Shown here in pieces: positions 1 through 8,035 of a stretch of 64,000 bases of DNA. The stretch's first letter is position 1. Each line of letters opens with the position of its first letter. The position numbers were made by a program, and so were the translations under genes. This stretch comes from Tidjanibacter sp. (GTDB taxonomy: Bacteria; Bacteroidota; Bacteroidia; Bacteroidales; Rikenellaceae). The notes beneath the pieces were generated by a model. It searched no databases. It saw nothing but the letters and a program-made list of their open reading frames with translations, and was not told the origin of the DNA. The stretch is from assembly GCA_017503465.1 (NCBI GenBank), contig JAFVSY010000112.1:1-64000 (forward strand), read 5' to 3'.

Positions 1-39
1 ATTTTGAATTCCCTTTCTGCCCTCAAAAGCCATAAAACC

Positions 40-75
40 AAAAAAAGCCGCACTCCCAATGATGGAGTGCGGCTT
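40..75 (-). terminator. rho-independent terminator of hpf
   Basis: Perfect 10-bp stem (47-56 with 64-73) and a 7-nt loop. Read on the minus strand it is followed by seven U (plus-strand A run 40-46). It lies about 90 bp past the hpf stop codon and so ends the xerC-hpf transcript. Confidence 0.85.
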
Positions 76-165
76 TGTGTAAGGCGTATGGCGGTCGGGA
101 CTATGGCTCCAACATCAGTTCATTCCTGCTGTAAGTGTCCGGTTGGCCCGACCGAAGAAAATTCT

Positions 166-462
166 CTATTTGGCAAATTTATCTTTGTGTTTCTCAAGCT
201 GTTTCTTGATTGCGTCAATGGCACCATCCACGGCCTCCTCGAACGATTTGCTCTGGTGCTCGGCCACAATCACTTCTGTCGGAACGTCAAGTTTGATGGT
301 AGCCACTTTGTTGCCTTGTTCGGGGTCCTTGTCGAGTTTCAGAATCACCTCGGCACCGGATACTCGGTCTACAAAACGCTCCAATTTATTCACCTTGTTC
401 TCAACAAATTCGAGCAACTTCTTGTCGGCATCGAATTTCACGGATTGAATCTTTACGTTCAT
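166..462 (-). CDS. hpf: ribosome hibernation promoting factor, short HPF/RaiA family
   Basis: 98 residues, the length of a short-type HPF: the beta-alpha-beta-beta-beta-alpha domain only, without the C-terminal dimerisation domain of long HPF. The N-terminus MNVKIQSVKFDADKKLLEFV and the C-terminal helix IDAIKKQLEKHKDKF are typical of the family. Members bind the 30S decoding region in stationary phase and inactivate ribosomes. It lies 147 bp downstream of xerC on the same strand. From general knowledge, a recombinase-hpf pair upstream of tRNA genes and tuf is common in Bacteroidales. Here a terminator follows hpf directly and any tuf would lie outside the window. Confidence 0.93.
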   Translation of the reverse strand: MNVKIQSVKFDADKKLLEFVENKVNKLERFVDRVSGAEVILKLDKDPEQGNKVATIKLDVPTEVIVAEHQSKSFEEAVDGAIDAIKKQLEKHKDKFAK

Positions 463-609
463 ACCTAATCCTCCTTGTTATTTGGTTATCAATTATCGGT
501 TGTCAGCTCTCTGCAACCTGTTGTCTTTTTCCCTATGAGGGTCCTTCAAACAGCCCTCCCCTTGCTTCCTACCTGAGGGACTTCAAGCACTTCCACCTCC
601 CCTTGCTCC

Positions 610-1560
610 CTACTTGCCTCGTCCTCTGGGGTGGGCCTGGTTGTAGGCTTCTCGCAGGTGGGCGATGTCGGTGTGGGTGTAAATCTGCGTGGCCTGCAAC
701 GAGGCGTGGCCCAGCAGTTCCTGTATCTCCCTGATGTCGGCTCCGTGGCCCAACAACTGGGTGGCGAAGGTGTGGCGCAACACGTGTGGGCTGTGCTTGC
801 CCTTCACTCCTGCGGCAGCCAACTCACGCTGTATGATGCGCTCAATCTGATAGCGGCTCATTCCGCACACCTCTACTTGGCCATCGGGGGAGCGTTTCGA
901 TGTTAAAAATAGTGCTTTTTTGTGAGAACTGCAAACATTTTGCCTACAAAATTCGCTCCTACTTTTGAGGTACTCTGCAAGGTGTGGGCGCAAGTGGTTC
1001 ACAATGGGAACGATGCGCTCCTTATTTCCTTTGCCGAGAACTCTCACCTCGGCGAGGTTGTGGGCGAGGGAGTCGGTTGTGAGGGTGGTAATCTCGGCAA
1101 GTCGCATCCCCGTGGCGTAGGTGAGCACCACGAGGAGTGCATCCCTCTTGGGGGCATACTCTTCGGCCTCTTCCAGGCGCGCCAGGAGGGTCCTCGCGAT
1201 GTTTTGTATGTTGTCGGTGTGGATGTAGGTGGGCAGCTTGGCGGGAGTTTTGAGTCGGTAGGTTTCGGCGAGGGGGTTGTGGTCGATAATCTCCTTGTCG
1301 GCCATCCAGCGAAACCACGCCTTCACCGAGGAACTTTTGGTGTTGACCGAGGCAGCCTTGCACTTGTTGTCCTTGGTGAGGTGGTTTATCCATCCGCTGA
1401 AGTCCTCGCGGCTGACAAGGGCGGGGCGGAACTCTTGGGGCGTGGAGTGGCACCACGTCACAAACTCCTCACAATCACGAATGTAGTTGTGGACGGTGCC
1501 CGGGGCGAGCCTCCTTTCGTAGGCGATGTAGTGCTCAAATTGTTCCAAAGCGTTCTTCAT
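610..1560 (-). CDS. xerC: tyrosine recombinase XerC-like
   Basis: 316 residues from the ATG at 1560. The open frame continues upstream to 1749, but that part is translated low-complexity repeat and is rejected. The N-terminal SAM-like core-binding domain covers about residues 1-90 and the catalytic domain about 115-305. The full catalytic set is visible: Arg153 (in GMRLAEI), Lys177 (LGKGNK), His259 and Arg262 (HVLRHTF), His285 (LLGHAS) and Tyr294 (TQIYTH). Size and motifs fit the XerC/XerD chromosome-dimer resolvases rather than a phage or transposon integrase, and there are no mobile-element neighbours. Whether it is the XerC or XerD partner cannot be fixed from this window. It is probably co-transcribed with hpf. 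Confidence 0.88.
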   Translation of the reverse strand: MKNALEQFEHYIAYERRLAPGTVHNYIRDCEEFVTWCHSTPQEFRPALVSREDFSGWINHLTKDNKCKAASVNTKSSSVKAWFRWMADKEIIDHNPLAETYRLKTPAKLPTYIHTDNIQNIARTLLARLEEAEEYAPKRDALLVVLTYATGMRLAEITTLTTDSLAHNLAEVRVLGKGNKERIVPIVNHLRPHLAEYLKSRSEFCRQNVCSSHKKALFLTSKRSPDGQVEVCGMSRYQIERIIQRELAAAGVKGKHSPHVLRHTFATQLLGHGADIREIQELLGHASLQATQIYTHTDIAHLREAYNQAHPRGRGK

Positions 1561-1628
1561 ATCCCAAAAATAAGAAATAAAATTGAAAATTGAGAATGGA
1601 AAATTGAAAATTTTGGTGCCTTCGGCAC

Positions 1629-1649
1629 GGGTATTAAAAAAGATACCCG
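1629..1649. repeat. GGGTAT-poly(A) loop-ATACCC palindrome
   Basis: An inverted repeat cGGGTAT/ATACCCg around an A-rich loop. Near-identical copies lie at about 8728-8748 (opposite orientation) and 42225-42242. Related forms with GGGTAAC/GTTACCC arms lie at about 37953-37978 and 51739-51761. It always sits among the period-9 arrays. Confidence 0.7.
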
Positions 1650-1650
1650 A

Positions 1651-1737
1651 GAGCAGGAAGGGCAGAAAGGGCGAGGAAGGGCAGAAAGGGAATTTAGGGA
1701 GGTTAAGGAGGTTAGGGAAGATGGGAAGGATAGGAAG
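1651..1737. repeat. 9-bp-period tandem array, purine-rich
   Basis: Successive 9-mers such as gggcagaaa, gggcgagga, tttagggag, gttaaggag, gttagggaa and gataggaag, with one 1-nt and one 5-nt phase slip. The same gggcagaaa unit recurs at 42245-42262 and, inverted, near position 12. Confidence 0.75.
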
Positions 1738-1749
1738 AACGGTTATCAC

Positions 1750-1866
1750 TCCCTACACTCCCTACACTCCCTACATTCCCTACATTCCCTACATTCCCTA
1801 CGCTCCCTACACTCCCTATACTCCCTACTCTCTCTAACTTCCCTAACCTCTCTACACTCCCTTTGT
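1750..1866. repeat. 9-bp-period tandem array, 13 units of tccctannn
   Basis: Thirteen consecutive 9-mers (tccctacac, tccctacat, tccctacgc, tccctatac, tctctaact and similar) fill exactly 117 bp. In one frame they read as Tyr-Thr-Pro repeats, but no gene is attached. Confidence 0.85.
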
Positions 1867-1913
1867 TACCCTTTCTGCACCACAATTTTTATGGAAAAAT
1901 GTAATATAATTTT

Positions 1914-1943
1914 TTTGGGAGTCGTTAAAAATGTATAACTTTG
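1914..1943 (+). promoter_or_regulatory. bamD promoter, Bacteroidetes type
   Basis: TTTG at 1914-1917, an 18-nt spacer and TAACTTTG at 1936-1943 match the Bacteroidetes -33/-7 consensus TTTG-N19-TAnnTTTG. It is about 50 nt upstream of the bamD start. Confidence 0.65.
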
Positions 1944-1995
1944 CGCACTAATATGCCCTTTTGGCAACGAGTGCCGAAAGATGGAGGAAATGTTT

Positions 1996-2871
1996 ATGAA
2001 GAGAAATTTTGTGATAAAGATGGTTGTGGTGGCGCTTATGGTGGGCGCTGTGGGGTGTAGTTCCTACAACAAACTCCTCAAAGCCAACGACTCCGACCAG
2101 ATGTTCCACGCTGCCATTGACTATTACAACAAAGGACAGTTCGACCGTGCATTGCAACTCTTCGAGGAGATTTCTCCCCGATACAGCGCCACAATGAGGG
2201 CCGACACCATTATGTACTACACCGGTTGCTGCTTCTACAAGCAGGGCGACTTTATGACAAGTGCGCAGATTTTTGACGAGTACAGGCGCACCTATGGTCG
2301 CAGCCCGCTGTTGGAGGATGTGGAGTATATGCACGCTATGGGCTACTACTTCGCCTCGCCTGTCCCCTCAAGGGACCAGACCACAACCCTCCAGGCCATC
2401 TCGGCCATCAACGAGTATTTGGAGCGTTATCCCGACACTCCCAAGAAGGGTGTGTGCGAAATGAGGCTCGAGGAGTTGCAGAACAAACTCTACGACAAGT
2501 CGTTCATCAACGCCCGCACCTACTACAAAACTCGCAAATACAAGTCGGCAATCATTGCTCTGCGCAACGCCTTGTCCGACTACCCCAATACGCCCCACAG
2601 GGAGGAAATTCTCTACCTGACCCTCGTTGCGTGCTATGAGTTGGCTTCCAACTCGGTATCCTCCTTGCAGGTGGACCGCTACCTGGATGCTATGGACGCC
2701 TACTACAACCTTGTGTCGGAGTTCCCCAACACCAAGCACAAGAGGGCTGCCGAGCGTATGCACCGCGCTTGCAAAAACTACCTCGCCAAGCACAATGCCG
2801 GCGAGATTGAGAGCGACGGCACCGATGTGGTGGGGGAGAGCAAGTTGAATACAAATACAAATATGCAATAG
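1996..2871 (+). CDS. bamD: outer membrane assembly lipoprotein BamD
   Basis: 291 residues. Starts are possible at 1981, 1990 and 1996. The start at 1996 is preferred because it gives a clean lipoprotein signal (MKRNFVIKMVVVALMVGAVGC) and places a GGAGG 8 nt upstream. The mature protein is a run of TPR-like helices (YYNKGQFDRALQLFEEI, YKSAIIALRNALSDYPNTPHREE), as in BamD/YfiO, the periplasmic lipoprotein of the BAM complex that inserts beta-barrels into the outer membrane. rpoZ follows 16 nt downstream, a gene order common in Bacteroidales. It is probably essential. Confidence 0.92.
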   Translation: MKRNFVIKMVVVALMVGAVGCSSYNKLLKANDSDQMFHAAIDYYNKGQFDRALQLFEEISPRYSATMRADTIMYYTGCCFYKQGDFMTSAQIFDEYRRTYGRSPLLEDVEYMHAMGYYFASPVPSRDQTTTLQAISAINEYLERYPDTPKKGVCEMRLEELQNKLYDKSFINARTYYKTRKYKSAIIALRNALSDYPNTPHREEILYLTLVACYELASNSVSSLQVDRYLDAMDAYYNLVSEFPNTKHKRAAERMHRACKNYLAKHNAGEIESDGTDVVGESKLNTNTNMQ

Positions 2872-2887
2872 TTTAAGTCTAAACACA

Positions 2888-3199
2888 ATGGAGATTAAAA
2901 GGAACGTACCAAACAACACGGTAACCCGCAAACTCACCGACATTGACGGCCCCACCGGCAACGTCTACGAGTCGGTTACCATCATCGCCAAACGTGCCAA
3001 CCAGATTTCGACCGAGCTCAAACAGGAGCTCAACCGCAAGTTGGCCGACTTCTCTACCACCACCGACTCGTTGGAGGAGACCTTCGAGAACCGTGAGCAG
3101 ATTGAAATCTCGAAGTACTACGAGCGTATTCCGAAACCTGTACTCATCGCAACCGAGGAGTTCCTCGATGGCGAGGTTGTGTTCAAGGAGAAGGAGTAA
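2888..3199 (+). CDS. rpoZ: RNA polymerase omega subunit, Bacteroidetes type
   Basis: 103 residues, with no signal peptide. The segment NVYESVTIIAKRANQISTEL matches the omega core (in E. coli, RFDLVLVAARRARQ). It is followed by a charged helix and by the KYYERIPKPVLIATEEFLDG tail typical of the Bacteroidetes version. It supports RNA polymerase assembly through beta-prime. It sits between bamD and recN in one likely transcription unit. Bacteroidetes omega is divergent and often annotated as hypothetical. Confidence 0.85.
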   Translation: MEIKRNVPNNTVTRKLTDIDGPTGNVYESVTIIAKRANQISTELKQELNRKLADFSTTTDSLEETFENREQIEISKYYERIPKPVLIATEEFLDGEVVFKEKE

Positions 3200-3325
3200 G
3201 GCAGTCGGTATAATTAGACGAGAAGAGGAACAAGTTGGGGGCGTTAAGGGCGCTAATGCCTTTAAGGCCCTCAATGGTTTTTGGCAACATCACTCCCTCA
3301 TACCATCAACTTATACGCACGCACA

Positions 3326-4978
3326 ATGCTACGACATCTGACAGTTGAAAACTATGCACTCATCGAGAGGCTCGATATGACATTGAGCCCCCGTCTGAAT
3401 ATTATCACGGGCGAGACGGGTGCGGGCAAGAGTATTCTGCTGGGTGCCTTGGGGTTGGTGTTGGGCAACAGGGCCGACATCGCCACCCTCAAGGAGAGTG
3501 GGCGCAACTGTGTGGTGGAGGCCGAGTTTGAGGTGGGAGCCTACGCTCTGGAGGAGTTCTTTGAGGAGAACGACCTGGAGTGGGCAGCCACCACAACCAT
3601 ACGCCGTGTGATTACCCCTGCGGGCAAATCGAGGGCCTATGTGAACGACCTGCCCGTGCAACTCGCCGTGCTCAAGGAGTTGGGCACAAGGCTCATAGAC
3701 ATCCACTCCCAGCACCACTCGCTGATGATTGCAGGCGAGGGCTTCAGGATGCAGATTGTGGACGCTGTGGCGGAGAATGGCGAACAGAGGAGTGCCTACC
3801 AGGAGGCCTATGCCGCCTTGCGCAGGGCCGAGAGCGAACTTGCGGCATTGCGCCGCACGGTGGAGGCAAACCTGCGAGATAAGGAGTACATCGAGTTCCA
3901 ATATGGCCAACTCGCTGCGCTCAAGTTGCGTGAGGGGGAGTTGGCGGAGTTGGAGTCCGAGAGCCGAATGTTGGACAATGTGGAGCGCATAGCCGACACC
4001 ATTGGTGGTGCGGTGGCTCTGCTGGATGAGGATGAGAACGGAGTGCTTGCAAGGTTGCGCCAGATTGAGGGCGGCTTTGCGAAGATTAGCGATGTCTATA
4101 CCCCTGCCGGCGAGGTTGCCGAGAGGGTGAAGGGCGCGCTGGTGGAACTCAAGGATATTGCAGCCCAACTCGGCGAGGAGGCCGGCTCGGTGGAGAATAA
4201 CCCACAGAGGGCCGAGGAGGTAAATGATAGGCTGGATGCCATCTACACGCTGATGCGCAAGCACGGGGTGCAGACGGTGGAGGAACTCATTGCGTTGGAG
4301 AAGGAGTATGGCTCCAAGTTGGGTATCATTGTGGATGCCGATGCGGAGTTGGCTCGCTTGGAGAGCGAGGTGGGTAGGCGCAGGGAGGTGGCAGAGAAGT
4401 GTGCCGCCACGCTTACTGCCTCAAGGCGTAAGGCCGCCGAAAGCCTGGCAGCACAAACGGAGGCTATGTTGGCCCGATTGGGTATGGAACACTCCACCTT
4501 TGTGGGCAGAGTGGGTGTGGCCGAGGGGCTCACTCCCACGGGTGCCGACACTGTGGACTTCCTCTTCAGTTCGTCGCCCAAGTTCTCACCACAGCCGTTG
4601 GAGAAGGTCGCTTCGGGAGGTGAGATTTCGAGGGTTATGCTCTGCCTGAAGGCTCTGGTGGCCGACAAGGCCAATATGCCAACGGTGGTGTTCGACGAGA
4701 TTGACACGGGTATTTCGGGGCGCATTGCCGACGTTACGGGCCAGATTATTGCCGAGTTGTCGGTAGGTCGTCAGGTGGTCAATATCACCCACCTGCCGCA
4801 GGTGGCCTCAAAGGGCGACACCCACTTCAGGGTGTTCAAAGATGCAGCCGATGGGCGCACACACATAGAACTCCTCTCGGCCGAGGAGAGGGTGGTGGAG
4901 ATAGCCAAGATGCTCGGCGGAAATGAAGATGTGTCGGATGCGGCGTTGGAGTTGGCACGCCGATTGATAGAGAAATAG
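3326..4978 (+). CDS. recN: DNA repair ATPase RecN
   Basis: 550 residues from the ATG at 3326. The open frame continues 45 nt upstream, but MLRHLTVENYALIERLDM is the family N-terminus. It is an SMC-like ATPase acting in recombinational repair of double-strand breaks. Walker A GETGAGKS is at residues 29-36. The central coiled coil spans about residues 150-370. The signature LEKVASGGEISRVMLCLK is followed by the Walker B segment VVFDEIDTG (Asp457, Glu458) and the His of NITHLPQVA. Length is normal. It is followed by a terminator at 4982-5024. Confidence 0.95.
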   Translation: MLRHLTVENYALIERLDMTLSPRLNIITGETGAGKSILLGALGLVLGNRADIATLKESGRNCVVEAEFEVGAYALEEFFEENDLEWAATTTIRRVITPAGKSRAYVNDLPVQLAVLKELGTRLIDIHSQHHSLMIAGEGFRMQIVDAVAENGEQRSAYQEAYAALRRAESELAALRRTVEANLRDKEYIEFQYGQLAALKLREGELAELESESRMLDNVERIADTIGGAVALLDEDENGVLARLRQIEGGFAKISDVYTPAGEVAERVKGALVELKDIAAQLGEEAGSVENNPQRAEEVNDRLDAIYTLMRKHGVQTVEELIALEKEYGSKLGIIVDADAELARLESEVGRRREVAEKCAATLTASRRKAAESLAAQTEAMLARLGMEHSTFVGRVGVAEGLTPTGADTVDFLFSSSPKFSPQPLEKVASGGEISRVMLCLKALVADKANMPTVVFDEIDTGISGRIADVTGQIIAELSVGRQVVNITHLPQVASKGDTHFRVFKDAADGRTHIELLSAEERVVEIAKMLGGNEDVSDAALELARRLIEK

Positions 4979-4981
4979 GAG

Positions 4982-5024
4982 AGTTTGGGCAATGGACAAA
5001 GTTCGGGCCCAAACTTTTGTTTTA
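4982..5024 (+). terminator. recN terminator
   Basis: 9-bp perfect stem (4982-4990 with 5007-5015), a 16-nt loop, and a downstream T-rich tract ttttgtttt. Confidence 0.7.
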
Positions 5025-5104
5025 TAGGCGGTTGGCAAGAGGTTGAGGTTTTGAAAAATGTAGAATTTCGCCTCTGCTCCGAGGATGCCACTCGGCAAAA
5101 AAGG

Positions 5105-5112
5105 TACCTTTG
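5105..5112 (+). promoter_or_regulatory. candidate -7 box for the 5143 gene
   Basis: TACCTTTG matches TAnnTTTG about 30 nt before the ATG at 5143. I see no matching TTTG 19-21 nt upstream, so the call is weak. Confidence 0.35.
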
Positions 5113-5142
5113 ATAAGATGTGGAATTGCCAATAGAAAAGAG

Positions 5143-6711
5143 ATGATTGACTACAAGAAAGAGTACGACCTGCTGGGTAGGCTCTACAATACGACCACCG
5201 AGGTTATACCCATTCCCGATAGCGGAGTGGAAATCCACAACCGCCACTACTCCTCCACCTTCCCTGCCGAGTATAGCGACAATGGGGTGGTGATGGGTAA
5301 CCTCTACTACTTTGAACTCACACAAGGGGGCCGAGATGAGAACAACCACTTTGTCTACCCCGTGATGGTCCCCACCAGAGGAGAGGGTGGCGAGGGGGCC
5401 AAATTTGACAAGGCCATCTTGTTCTTCCACGGACTCAACGAGAGAGCGTGGAATAAATACCTGCCGTGGGCCAAGTATCTGGCCGAGAGGTGTGGCCGTC
5501 CGGTGATTATGTTCCCCATCGCCTACCATATGGGGCGTGCGCCAAAGAGTTGGAGCAACCCACGCAATATGATGGAGGTGGCCAAAGACCGCAACAATGG
5601 GGAGCTCTCCTCCACCTTTGCCAATGCCGCATTGAGCGTGAGGCTCGAGAAAAACCCCGAGAGGTTCCTGATTTCGGGCGTGCAGAGCTACTACGACGTG
5701 ATTGACATCGTGGGTAACATAAAGGCCGGTGGCGACCCTCTGTTTGAGAAGGGTACCCACATCGACATCTTCTCCTACTCCATCGGCGCTTTCCTCTCGG
5801 AGATATTGCTGCTCAACAACTTCAACGACCTTTTCCGCGACTGCCGACTCTTTATGTTCTGCGGAGGCACCACCTTTGATTCGATGAACGGCATCTCCAA
5901 GTACATTATGGATGAGAAGGCATTTGAGAGTGTTATGAGCCTCAATAACCCCAAGAAACTCAAACGTATGGGGCGCAATTTTGAGGGGGCCACAAAGAGT
6001 ATGAAGTTCAAGCGCACGTGGAACGGCATTGGGGTGATGATGAGTAGCAAAGAACGCCGTAAGGAGCGTGAGAAGCTGCTCAACAAGTGTGCCCACAACA
6101 TCTATGCAGTGGCTCTGGAGAAGGACTCGGTGATGCCCTACAAGAAGATTGTGCGCACGCTCAAGGGCAAGAAGGGCGACATCCCCACGAGGGTTGAGGT
6201 CATCGACTTCCCCTACGACTACTCCCACGAGGTTCCTTTCCCCACGGGAGATGACAAGGTGGGCTCACTCGTTAATCGCTGCTTTACGGTGATTTTCAAC
6301 AATGTGGCCAACTTCTACCTCATTGGCGACAGTGTGCGCGAGAAGGCCGAGAGGTACCGCTTGGAGAAGGCGGAGCAGGCCGAGCGTGCCGAGCAGGAGC
6401 GCAGGGAGAAGGAGGCGCGAGTGAGGGCTGCGAAGGCTGCCAAGCAGGAGCAGGAGGAGCGCGAGAAGGCCTCCAAGCGTGAGCAGAAGGAGCAGGCAAA
6501 GGCCTCCAAGCGCGAACAAAAGGAGCAGGCAAAGGCTGCCAAACGTGAACTCAAGTCCCAACGAAAGGTAGCAGTGGCGGAGCAGAAGATGCAACGCAAG
6601 GCCGAGAAAGCCCAACGTAAGGCCGAGAAAGCCCAACGCAAGGCCGAGCGCAAGGCGGCCAAAGAGCAGCGCAAAACCGCTAAAGCAGAAAGAGTAGTTA
6701 GTAAAGAGTAA
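5143..6711 (+). CDS. putative alpha/beta-hydrolase-fold protein with charged coiled-coil tail (DUF6051-like)
   Basis: 522 residues from the ATG at 5143. An in-frame TTG at 5110 is possible but overlaps a -7-like box. Cytoplasmic: no signal peptide or membrane segment. Residues about 1-395 resemble an uncharacterised Bacteroidetes alpha/beta-hydrolase family, perhaps DUF6051. A strand reading KAILFFHGLNER is followed by a nucleophile-elbow-like FSYSIGAF (Ser213), and a candidate late acid/His is in YDYSHEVPFP. The last 120 or so residues are almost only Ala, Glu, Lys, Arg and Gln, with direct repeats such as REQKEQAKASK and KAEKAQR, predicting a long charged helix. Substrate unknown. The stop codon lies inside a 14-bp tandem repeat (6695-6750). 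Confidence 0.6.
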   Translation: MIDYKKEYDLLGRLYNTTTEVIPIPDSGVEIHNRHYSSTFPAEYSDNGVVMGNLYYFELTQGGRDENNHFVYPVMVPTRGEGGEGAKFDKAILFFHGLNERAWNKYLPWAKYLAERCGRPVIMFPIAYHMGRAPKSWSNPRNMMEVAKDRNNGELSSTFANAALSVRLEKNPERFLISGVQSYYDVIDIVGNIKAGGDPLFEKGTHIDIFSYSIGAFLSEILLLNNFNDLFRDCRLFMFCGGTTFDSMNGISKYIMDEKAFESVMSLNNPKKLKRMGRNFEGATKSMKFKRTWNGIGVMMSSKERRKEREKLLNKCAHNIYAVALEKDSVMPYKKIVRTLKGKKGDIPTRVEVIDFPYDYSHEVPFPTGDDKVGSLVNRCFTVIFNNVANFYLIGDSVREKAERYRLEKAEQAERAEQERREKEARVRAAKAAKQEQEEREKASKREQKEQAKASKREQKEQAKAAKRELKSQRKVAVAEQKMQRKAEKAQRKAEKAQRKAERKAAKEQRKTAKAERVVSKE

Positions 6712-6750
6712 TTAGTAAAGAGTAATTAGTAAAGAGTAATTAGTAAATAT
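6695..6750. repeat. 14-bp tandem repeat, 4 copies, overlapping a stop codon
   Basis: Four copies of taattagtaaagag (the first with one change, the last ending in aatat). The first copy overlaps the last codons and the TAA of the upstream gene. The same ttagtaaatatt sequence recurs at about 8699-8710. Confidence 0.85.
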
Positions 6751-6753
6751 TTT

Positions 6754-6789
6754 TCCCTAAACTCCCTAAATTCCCTAACCTCCCTAATC
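6754..6789. repeat. 9-bp-period array, 4 units of tccctaann
   Basis: tccctaaac, tccctaaat, tccctaacc, tccctaatc. Same unit class as 1750-1866 and 42272-42316. Confidence 0.75.
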
Positions 6790-6834
6790 TTCAGGTCAAG
6801 CCACACAGCCACACCTTTACGCTTAAATAAAACA

Positions 6835-6868
6835 CCCCTCCCTTGCAAAAAGGGAGGGGCTGTTTTTT
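6835..6868. terminator. bidirectional terminator between convergent genes
   Basis: 10-bp perfect stem (6835-6844 with 6850-6859), a 5-nt loop and a T6 run on the plus strand. On the minus strand the flank is also U-rich. It separates the 5143-6711 gene from the nahK-like gene. Confidence 0.8.
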
Positions 6869-6916
6869 GGGGAGGTGCAGGGCTTTCAACCGCACAAAAC
6901 GGTTTGCGTCTGCCGA

Positions 6917-8005
6917 CTAAATGTTCTCCTTCAGGCCGGCCACGATGGCTTTCATCTGGTCATACTGTGCCTCCATACTCTCCAGCAGGCGGTATTGGGC
7001 ACGTGTGCGCACAAGGTTGTGGTCGGGATATTTGATTTTGTAGTAGGTGTCGCCATCGATGTAGTCCATCAGGAAGCGCAACACCTGCTCGAAGGTGATG
7101 AACCTGCCGCTGAACGCCAACCACTCCCACTCGCTCTCCGACAAGGTGGCAGCCCTCTCCGAGAGGTAGCCCTCAATGTAGGCACGGAACATATCGATGC
7201 TCATCGACACGTTCTCCAACTCGGGGTCGTCCTCGGCTCCGGTGTTGGTGTAGGAGCGCAGAGCGTCGCCCACGTCGTTGAGCGAGGTGCTGCTCATAAC
7301 GGTGTCGAGGTCGATGGCGCAGAGCACATCCTTGGTGTCGGCGTCAAAGAGTATGTTGCTGATTTTGGTGTCGTTGTGGGTTACTCGCATAGGGATGGTG
7401 CCATTCTCCACGAGGGCCCAGAAGCCCAACATCTCCTCCCTACGGCTCTCAATCCAGCCAATCTCCTCGGTCAGCGAAGCCACACGGCCTGCCTTGTCGG
7501 CCTTCACGGCCGCATCCCACTGCTCAAAGCGGAAGCGCATATTGTGGAAACCCTTGATGACCTCGGCCAGGGGCTCGTTGAAGTCGGCCAACTGTGCCTG
7601 GAAGCGACCAATGCCCTTGCCTCCCTGATAGGCGAGGGCGGTGGAGTCGGCACGGTCGTAGGTGATGGTGTTGGGGATGAATGTACACACGGCCCAGAAG
7701 TTACCCTCGGCATCCTTGTGGTAGAGAGCACCATCGGTGGTGGGTATCACCGTGAGCGTCTCCCTCTCGGGGTTGGCAACTTTTGTCTTGATGTGGGTGG
7801 TAACCTTTTGGATGTTCTCCATCATCGCGGGCACGTCGGGGAAAACGACGTGGTTTTTGCGCTGCAGGATGTAGTCGGGGGCCTCCGCCTCGGAGGTTTT
7901 GATAACAAAAGTGTCGTTGATGAAACCATCGCCCAGGGGTTTGATTTCGGCAATGGTACCACGCAGGTCAAAGCGACCGGCGATGTTGTAAAGTTGTTGG
8001 CCCAT
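6917..8005 (-). CDS. nahK: N-acetylhexosamine 1-kinase (NahK-like, APH fold)
   Basis: 362 residues, the length of bifidobacterial NahK/LnpB, and recognisably similar along its whole length: the N-terminal GDGFINDTFVI loop, DYILQRKNHVVFPD, the catalytic loop RVTHNDTKISNIL (His210, Asn211, Asp212), the metal-binding AIDLDTVM (Asp232, Asp234) and the tail IKYPDHNLVRTRAQ. The known enzyme phosphorylates GlcNAc or GalNAc at C1 with ATP, feeding UDP-HexNAc or glycolysis. It is last in a minus-strand cluster behind a GH89 alpha-N-acetylglucosaminidase, which supplies a fitting substrate. Cytoplasmic. Exact sugar preference is inferred. Confidence 0.82.
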   Translation of the reverse strand: MGQQLYNIAGRFDLRGTIAEIKPLGDGFINDTFVIKTSEAEAPDYILQRKNHVVFPDVPAMMENIQKVTTHIKTKVANPERETLTVIPTTDGALYHKDAEGNFWAVCTFIPNTITYDRADSTALAYQGGKGIGRFQAQLADFNEPLAEVIKGFHNMRFRFEQWDAAVKADKAGRVASLTEEIGWIESRREEMLGFWALVENGTIPMRVTHNDTKISNILFDADTKDVLCAIDLDTVMSSTSLNDVGDALRSYTNTGAEDDPELENVSMSIDMFRAYIEGYLSERAATLSESEWEWLAFSGRFITFEQVLRFLMDYIDGDTYYKIKYPDHNLVRTRAQYRLLESMEAQYDQMKAIVAGLKENI

Positions 8006-8035
8006 AGTCTGTTGTGTATAATATTTTAGTTGTTA

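Larger units (their letters stand above)
1561..1995. other. divergent intergenic region xerC/bamD made mostly of short tandem arrays
   Basis: No credible gene. From left to right it holds a 7-bp-period A/T array (about 1581-1614), a GGGTAT/ATACCC palindrome with an A-rich loop (1629-1649), a G/A-rich 9-bp-period array (1651-1737), a C/T-rich 9-bp-period array (1750-1866) and the bamD promoter (1914-1943). Confidence 0.8.

Noticed and set aside
610..1560. Tyrosine recombinase as integrase of a mobile island
   Set aside because: It is XerC-sized, paired with hpf among housekeeping genes, with no att repeats, tRNA or mobilisation genes nearby.
1565..1572. TAnnTTTG match upstream of xerC on the minus strand
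   Set aside because: It lies only 4 nt before the ATG, so a start from it would fall inside the coding sequence.
610..1749. Longer xerC starting at 1749
   Set aside because: The extra 63 codons translate period-9 and period-7 repeats; homologues start at MKNALEQF.
1750..1866. Possible CRISPR or coding repeat (Tyr-Thr-Pro)
   Set aside because: Units are 9 bp with no spacers, there are no cas genes, and the frame has no start signal; a simple tandem array.
3245..3266. Terminator between rpoZ and recN
   Set aside because: An 8-bp stem with one wobble pair and no proper T-run; too weak to call.
4771..6228. 485-codon minus-strand frame spanning the recN end and the hydrolase gene
   Set aside because: Antisense shadow across two supported plus-strand genes, no motifs.
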